Assembly (NCBI GenBank): GCA_964547855.1
Contig: CAZJPG010000029.1
Span: forward strand, 1-8,062
Length of the DNA: 8,062 nucleotides
Direction: 5' to 3'
From: JBAZHE01 sp964547855
Lineage (GTDB): Bacteria; Patescibacteriota; Patescibacteriia; Patescibacteriales; WJLG01
Below, one piece after another: positions 5,624 to 8,062 of the stretch (position 1 is the first letter of the stretch; every line of letters starts with the position of its first letter). The position numbers and the translations under genes were made by a program. The notes under the pieces are model-generated. The model searched no databases and was not told the DNA's origin. It worked only from the letters and a program-made list of their open reading frames with translations.

Positions 5624-6232
5624 TTACCGAGGTTTTTTCTTTCCCCAAAGACTGGGGTGTTTTTTAAGGTCGTCCAGGGCTCTTTCTATCTCATGGGCCA
5701 AAATCAAATGCTGTCTAGCAAAAGGAAGATAATATTTTTCCGTTTCCGCGATCTTTCTTGCCACTTTTTCCCTGGAACAATCCCAAAGAGTCAACAAATT
5801 ATCAAGTCGATCGGCCATTTTGATCAGAAAGAATTCACGAGGAGCATTTACAAAACGCTCATGATAAACATCCTTGTCGATCTTCGTCATCCAGTCGACC
5901 AAAACGGCCACTTCATCACCGAACTCAAGCCTTACTCTCTCAATAGTCCAAGACGGTATATCTTCGACGATATCATGAAGCAAACAGGCGACAATGATCT
6001 GCCACTTGGTCACATAGAGATAGTCTATGGCGACAATAGTCACTCGCCTCAAATGCTCGAAATATCTCTCGCCGCTTTCACGATATACATGTCTGAACTC
6101 GTCCTTGGCTAAATTATAAGCTTTCTCTATAAGACGGTAGCGCTCATCCGAAGGAGCGAAAAGACGTTTTATCCTCGCGAAAAAAGTAGCCCGATTTTCG
6201 GCAGCCCTCAAAAACTTCATTTCAGGGATCAC
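5624..6232 (-). CDS. HD-domain phosphohydrolase resembling the ppGpp hydrolase domain of RelA/SpoT
   Basis: This 202-residue single-domain protein carries the metal and substrate ligands of the RelA/SpoT hydrolase domain: R51 in YRESGERYFEHLRRV (50-64, H60 first metal ligand), H86-D87 and E90-D91 in LLHDIVED (84-91), the FGDEVAVLVDWMTKID segment (104-119) and D141/N145 in KMADRLDNLLTL (138-149). These correspond in order to R44, H53, H77-D78, E81-D82, D144 and N148 of the Streptococcus Rel enzyme. No synthetase, TGS or ACT domain is present, so it resembles small alarmone hydrolases such as Mesh1; another nucleotide could be the true substrate. The GTG at 6232 is chosen because AAAGAGG lies 5 bases upstream; an ATG at 6220 would remove four residues without touching the domain. 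It is a single-gene unit between terminators. Confidence 0.82.
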   Translation of the reverse strand: MIPEMKFLRAAENRATFFARIKRLFAPSDERYRLIEKAYNLAKDEFRHVYRESGERYFEHLRRVTIVAIDYLYVTKWQIIVACLLHDIVEDIPSWTIERVRLEFGDEVAVLVDWMTKIDKDVYHERFVNAPREFFLIKMADRLDNLLTLWDCSREKVARKIAETEKYYLPFARQHLILAHEIERALDDLKKHPSLWGKKKPR

Positions 6233-6253
6233 AACGACCTCTTTTCTTCTGGT

Positions 6254-6283
6254 TTTGTAAAAGGACTAAAAAACAACGCTCAA
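6254..6283 (-). promoter_or_regulatory. Weak candidate promoter of the HD-domain gene
   Basis: On the minus strand TTGAGC (6283-6278) and TACAAA (6259-6254) are spaced 18 bases, each with four of six matches. Predicted initiation near 6247 would give a leader of about 15 bases containing AAAGAGG before the GTG at 6232. A promoter is expected here because a terminator lies just upstream, but these boxes are weak. Confidence 0.3.
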
Positions 6284-6300
6284 CATTAACATAAAAATGT

Positions 6301-6335
6301 AAAAAAGTAAAGCCTCGAATTTTTTTCGAGGCTTT
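6301..6335 (-). terminator. Intrinsic terminator of the radical SAM-DUF192 operon
   Basis: The 11-bp arms AAAGCCTCGAA (6309-6319) and TTCGAGGCTTT (6325-6335) enclose a five-base loop. On the minus strand the hairpin is followed by ACTTTTTTAC. The hairpin starts within the stop codon of the DUF192 gene, so termination directly abuts translation. Confidence 0.88.
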
Positions 6336-6808
6336 TATCTCATGTTTATCTCTATCTTATCTCCAAGCTCAAGTCCTTTTTTTTCTGCCAAGCCAGCATT
6401 CATCTCTACTACATACCTGGCCGGCATCGTTGGTTGATATGTTTGACACGGAGACGTTCTACAGGGCTCAAAGTCTTTCTTTATATCGACGATCTTTAAT
6501 TCCGAAGAAACAAAGACTAAATCCAGCGGCATCAACGTATTCTTCATCCAAAACGACAGCAATTGGTCATCTGAAAAAACAAACAGCATCGCATCGCCTG
6601 GGTCGAGCTTATTTCTATTCATCAACCCTTGTCGGTGTTGATTGGCGGTCAAAGCAAGCTCGCTATGCAAAGCTAGATCGCGCCCAAGAAAAATAACCTC
6701 AGCTCCTTGTTTACGGGTATCAGTAAAAAAATATTGCCCTAAAAACAAAAAGCTGCCAATAACAATAATACCAAAGACAAGTAATATAATTTTTCTTGTT
6801 TTCTTCAT
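6335..6808 (-). CDS. DUF192 family protein with N-terminal membrane anchor
   Basis: The 157-residue protein has one hydrophobic segment after a KK-rich start (about 7-28), which acts as a membrane anchor or signal peptide. An outward-facing DUF192 domain (PF02643) follows from about 36. The family signature is clear: RQGLMNRNKLDPGDAMLFVF (59-78) and SFWMKNTLMPLDLVFV (85-100), then FEPCRTSPCQTY (113-124), the VVEMNAG segment (133-139) and the final LGDKI (148-152). C116 and C121 could form a disulfide outside the membrane. The biochemical role of DUF192 is not established. The start codon overlaps the stop of the radical SAM gene (ATGA), so the two are almost certainly translated together. No separate ribosome-binding site is visible. 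Confidence 0.92.
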   Translation of the reverse strand: MKKTRKIILLVFGIIVIGSFLFLGQYFFTDTRKQGAEVIFLGRDLALHSELALTANQHRQGLMNRNKLDPGDAMLFVFSDDQLLSFWMKNTLMPLDLVFVSSELKIVDIKKDFEPCRTSPCQTYQPTMPARYVVEMNAGLAEKKGLELGDKIEINMR

Positions 6809-7629
6809 TGTTTTTTAAATGGTTCTGATAAATTAAAATCCGGTAAAAAGATTTCTTGAGAATCGACCTCCTGCACCCATCCATTATTTAAGCCTAGTTC
6901 GTGTTTATAATCTTCGGCGGCTTCGATCTCCTCTTCAGACACACGTCGATATATCTCGTTGAATTTTTCCGCTCCATAAACGGGGTTATATTGACTCATT
7001 AGGCTTAAATGTATGTCTTTATCTATGGACGCTATCTTTTCTAAGACAGCCAAAGTATTGCCCAAATTGCCAGGTAAGATCATGTGTCTGATTATCAACC
7101 CCTTCTTAGCCAAGCCTTTTTCATCGATTTCTAATTTACCAACCTGATCATACATCTCTCTAATGGCCTTGTCCGCTATTTCGGAATATCTAGGAGCGGA
7201 GGAATACTTTACGGCCGCTTCATCGTCACCATATTTAAAATCAGGAAGATAAATATCTACCAACCCTTTCATATCATTAATAGCCGCCACAGACTCATAA
7301 CCATTTGAATTCCAGGCGACAGGAATCGATAGCCCCTTTTCTTTAGCAATGACTATGGCTTCTTTTATCTGTAAACGCCAAGGAGTTGGGGTGACTAGAT
7401 CGATATTGACTGCTCCGTTTTTCTGCAATTCAAGTATTATATCCGCTAGCTCGCGAACAGAATATGATTTACCCAAGTCTTCGTGCGATATCTGCCAATT
7501 TTGGCAAAAAATACACTTTAAATTACAGCCGGAAAAAAATATAGTACCAGCCCCACTATCTCCGACCAATGGTGGCTCCTCGCCAAAATGTTTGCCATAC
7601 CAGGCTATTTTCACTGTTTTATCATTCAT
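6805..7629 (-). CDS. Radical SAM protein, PflX/COG1313 group (pyruvate formate-lyase activase-like), short N-terminus
   Basis: This 274-residue protein should bind a 4Fe-4S cluster and cleave S-adenosylmethionine. GKHFGEEPPLVGDSGAGTIF (12-31) is the hallmark of the COG1313 group. It is followed by the radical SAM motif C35-NLK-C39-IF-C42 and QNWQIS. Other conserved pieces are DLVTPTPW (77-84), VAWNSNGYES (104-113), VDIYLPDFKY (124-133) and IIRHMILPGN (179-188). The group is called PflA-like by homology, but its target is unknown. Homologues usually carry a cysteine-rich CPR-type segment before HFGEEP; here the protein begins only 13 residues before that motif and lacks it. The ATG at 7629 is chosen. 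An in-frame TTG at 7647 lies inside the upstream terminator stem and before the predicted transcription start. No Shine-Dalgarno site is visible; the promoter leaves about two untranslated bases. Confidence 0.9.
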   Translation of the reverse strand: MNDKTVKIAWYGKHFGEEPPLVGDSGAGTIFFSGCNLKCIFCQNWQISHEDLGKSYSVRELADIILELQKNGAVNIDLVTPTPWRLQIKEAIVIAKEKGLSIPVAWNSNGYESVAAINDMKGLVDIYLPDFKYGDDEAAVKYSSAPRYSEIADKAIREMYDQVGKLEIDEKGLAKKGLIIRHMILPGNLGNTLAVLEKIASIDKDIHLSLMSQYNPVYGAEKFNEIYRRVSEEEIEAAEDYKHELGLNNGWVQEVDSQEIFLPDFNLSEPFKKQ

Positions 7630-7637
7630 ATTACTTA

Positions 7638-7666
7638 AGCATAACAAAACGCCGGACTTTTGTGAA
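7638..7666 (-). promoter_or_regulatory. Candidate promoter of the radical SAM-DUF192 operon, embedded in the tRNA terminator
   Basis: On the minus strand TTCACA (7666-7661, five of six matches) and TATGCT (7643-7638, four of six) are separated by exactly 17 bases. The -35 box lies in the terminator loop plus two stem bases, and the spacer covers the hairpin's descending arm. Predicted +1 is near 7631, two bases before the ATG at 7629. Confidence 0.5.
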
Positions 7667-7679
7667 AGCCCGGCGTTTT
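7646..7679 (-). terminator. Strong hairpin terminator of the tRNA operon
   Basis: Fifteen-base arms (7646-7660 and 7665-7679) with the core AACGCCGG/CCGGCGTT and one A-C mismatch enclose the four-base loop TGTG. The A-runs and T-runs at both ends allow function in either direction. On the minus strand it starts seven bases after the tRNA-Pro 3' end and ends in TTTTGTTA. Confidence 0.85.
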
Positions 7680-7685
7680 ATCTTG

Positions 7686-7759
7686 TCGGGGTACCGGGAC
7701 TCGAACCCGGAACCTCACGCACCCGAAGCGTGCGCCATAGCCAATTAGGCCATACCCCG
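7686..7759 (-). tRNA. tRNA-Pro(CGG)
   Basis: A complete 74-base cloverleaf on the minus strand: acceptor CGGGGTA/TACCCCG, the C1 start typical of bacterial tRNA-Pro, anticodon stem CACGC/GCGTG with loop TTCGGGT (anticodon CGG, G37), T-arm CCGGG-TTCGAGT-CCCGG and discriminator A73. The 3' CCA is not encoded (the gene is followed by CA only), so a CCA-adding enzyme is required. It decodes CCG. Confidence 0.95.
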
Positions 7760-7772
7760 TTAAATCAATCTT

Positions 7773-7792
7773 CGGTTTTCAATTTTAAACCG
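7773..7792 (-). repeat. Inverted repeat between tRNA-Leu and tRNA-Pro
   Basis: The arms CGGTTT (7773-7778) and AAACCG (7787-7792) could form a 6-bp hairpin in the spacer transcript. No T-run follows on the minus strand, so it is not a clear terminator; a processing element or chance are both possible. Confidence 0.35.
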
Positions 7793-7805
7793 TGAATTGA
7801 ATTTG

Positions 7806-7887
7806 TGGGCGCGGAGAGACTTGAACTCTCATGGGTTGCCCCGTACGCACCTGAAGCGTATGCGTCTGCCAATTTCGCCACGCGCCC
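7806..7887 (-). tRNA. tRNA-Leu(CAG)
   Basis: A complete class II tRNA of 82 bases on the minus strand: acceptor GGGCGCG/CGCGCCC, anticodon stem TACGC/GCGTA with loop TTCAGGT (anticodon CAG, G37), a long variable arm built on GGG-GCAA-CCC, T-arm GAGAG-TTCAAGT-CTCTC and discriminator A73. CCA is not encoded. It decodes CTG. Confidence 0.95.
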
Positions 7888-7956
7888 TTTTAGCAAATTC
7901 TTGCGACCATTTCTTTTATATATTAAAACGACCACAATCGGGTATTTTAATATGTG

Positions 7957-8028
7957 AGCGGGAGACGGGGTTCGAACCCGCGACCTTCTGCTTGGGAAGC
8001 AGACATTCTACCACTGAACTACTCCCGC
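7957..8028 (-). tRNA. tRNA-Gly(CCC)
   Basis: A complete 72-base cloverleaf on the minus strand: acceptor GCGGGAG/CTCCCGC, D-stem GTTC/GAAT, anticodon stem TCTGC/GCAGA with loop TTCCCAA (anticodon CCC), T-arm GCGGG-TTCGAAC-CCCGT and discriminator T73, usual for bacterial tRNA-Gly. CCA is not encoded. It decodes GGG. Its 5' end lies a single base from the encoded CCA of the preceding tRNA, so the two must share a transcript and be cut apart. Confidence 0.95.
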
Positions 8029-8029
8029 C

Positions 8030-8062
8030 TGGTGGACCTAGGCGGAATCGGACCGCCGCCTC
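8030..8062 (-). tRNA. 3' end of an unidentified tRNA with encoded CCA
   Basis: On the minus strand the T-stem GGCGG/CCGCC encloses the loop TCCGATT, followed by the acceptor strand TAGGTCC, A73 and an encoded CCA (8032-8030). The body and anticodon lie beyond base 8062. The implied 5' strand GGACCTA is reminiscent of bacterial tRNA-Ile, but identity cannot be read. The T-loop has C at position 55 instead of U, which is unusual. Confidence 0.8.

Noticed and set aside
5570..6112. 180-codon open frame on the plus strand opposite the HD-domain gene
   Set aside because: It starts at a TTG next to the terminator, runs antisense to a clearly conserved gene, and its product shows no recognisable family.
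7630..7647. TTG start of the radical SAM gene
   Set aside because: It falls within the tRNA terminator stem and upstream of the predicted transcription start; the ATG at 7629 is better placed.
7349..7795. Plus-strand open frame running across the radical SAM gene, the terminator and tRNA-Pro
   Set aside because: It reads through a terminator and a tRNA gene; part of its translation (VGVPGLEPGTSRTR) is the familiar false peptide produced by tRNA antisense sequence.
7888..7956. Separate promoter between tRNA-Gly and tRNA-Leu
   Set aside because: TATATA is present, but no acceptable -35 box lies 16-18 bases upstream; shared transcription with tRNA-Gly is simpler.

Overview
The window is a compact block of bacterial genes, all on the minus strand: nine protein genes, four complete or nearly complete tRNA genes and the 3' end of a fifth. 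No CRISPR array, transposase, phage gene or other mobile element is visible. Standard stop codons, including TGA, are used. The AT-rich intergenic gaps, the fused or shortened versions of common proteins, the near absence of Shine-Dalgarno sites and the promoters that end at the start codon suggest a small-genome Patescibacteria/CPR lineage. This lineage is an inference; no marker gene settles it.

Layout in the direction of transcription (right to left). (1) A tRNA run: the 3' end of an unidentified tRNA with encoded CCA (8030-8062), tRNA-Gly(CCC), tRNA-Leu(CAG) and tRNA-Pro(CGG), closed by a strong hairpin terminator (7646-7679). (2) A two-gene operon: a radical SAM protein related to the pyruvate formate-lyase activating enzyme-like group (COG1313/PflX), then a membrane-anchored DUF192 protein. 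The two overlap by ATGA and a terminator at 6301-6335 follows. (3) A single HD-domain gene resembling the ppGpp hydrolase domain of RelA/SpoT, with its own terminator (5575-5615). (4) truB, followed by a thioredoxin-like protein fused to a CcdA/DsbD-like membrane domain, then a membrane protein fused to a spermidine-synthase-like domain, ending at a terminator (1970-2000). (5) A tight operon of an ArsR-family repressor, an SdpI-family membrane protein and a SpoU/TrmH RNA methyltransferase, driven by a good promoter overlapped by a clustered inverted-repeat operator. (6) tRNA-Arg(TCT), cut by the left edge.

Several genes concern RNA: truB makes pseudouridine 55 in tRNAs, the SpoU-family enzyme 2'-O-methylates rRNA or tRNA, and five tRNA genes flank the block. 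The ArsR-SdpI pair has the architecture of the sdpRI signalling/immunity operon of Bacillus, without a toxin gene in view. The thioredoxin-CcdA fusion is probably an envelope redox relay. The HD protein could adjust alarmone levels.

The most notable observations are the sdpRI-like module with its operator, two promoters placed so that their mRNAs should be leaderless or nearly so (truB and the radical SAM gene), a promoter whose -35 box lies in the loop of the upstream tRNA terminator, a radical SAM protein lacking the usual N-terminal cysteine motif, a possible stand-alone alarmone hydrolase, and a tRNA with C instead of U at position 55, the target of TruB. All promoter and terminator calls were made by eye.
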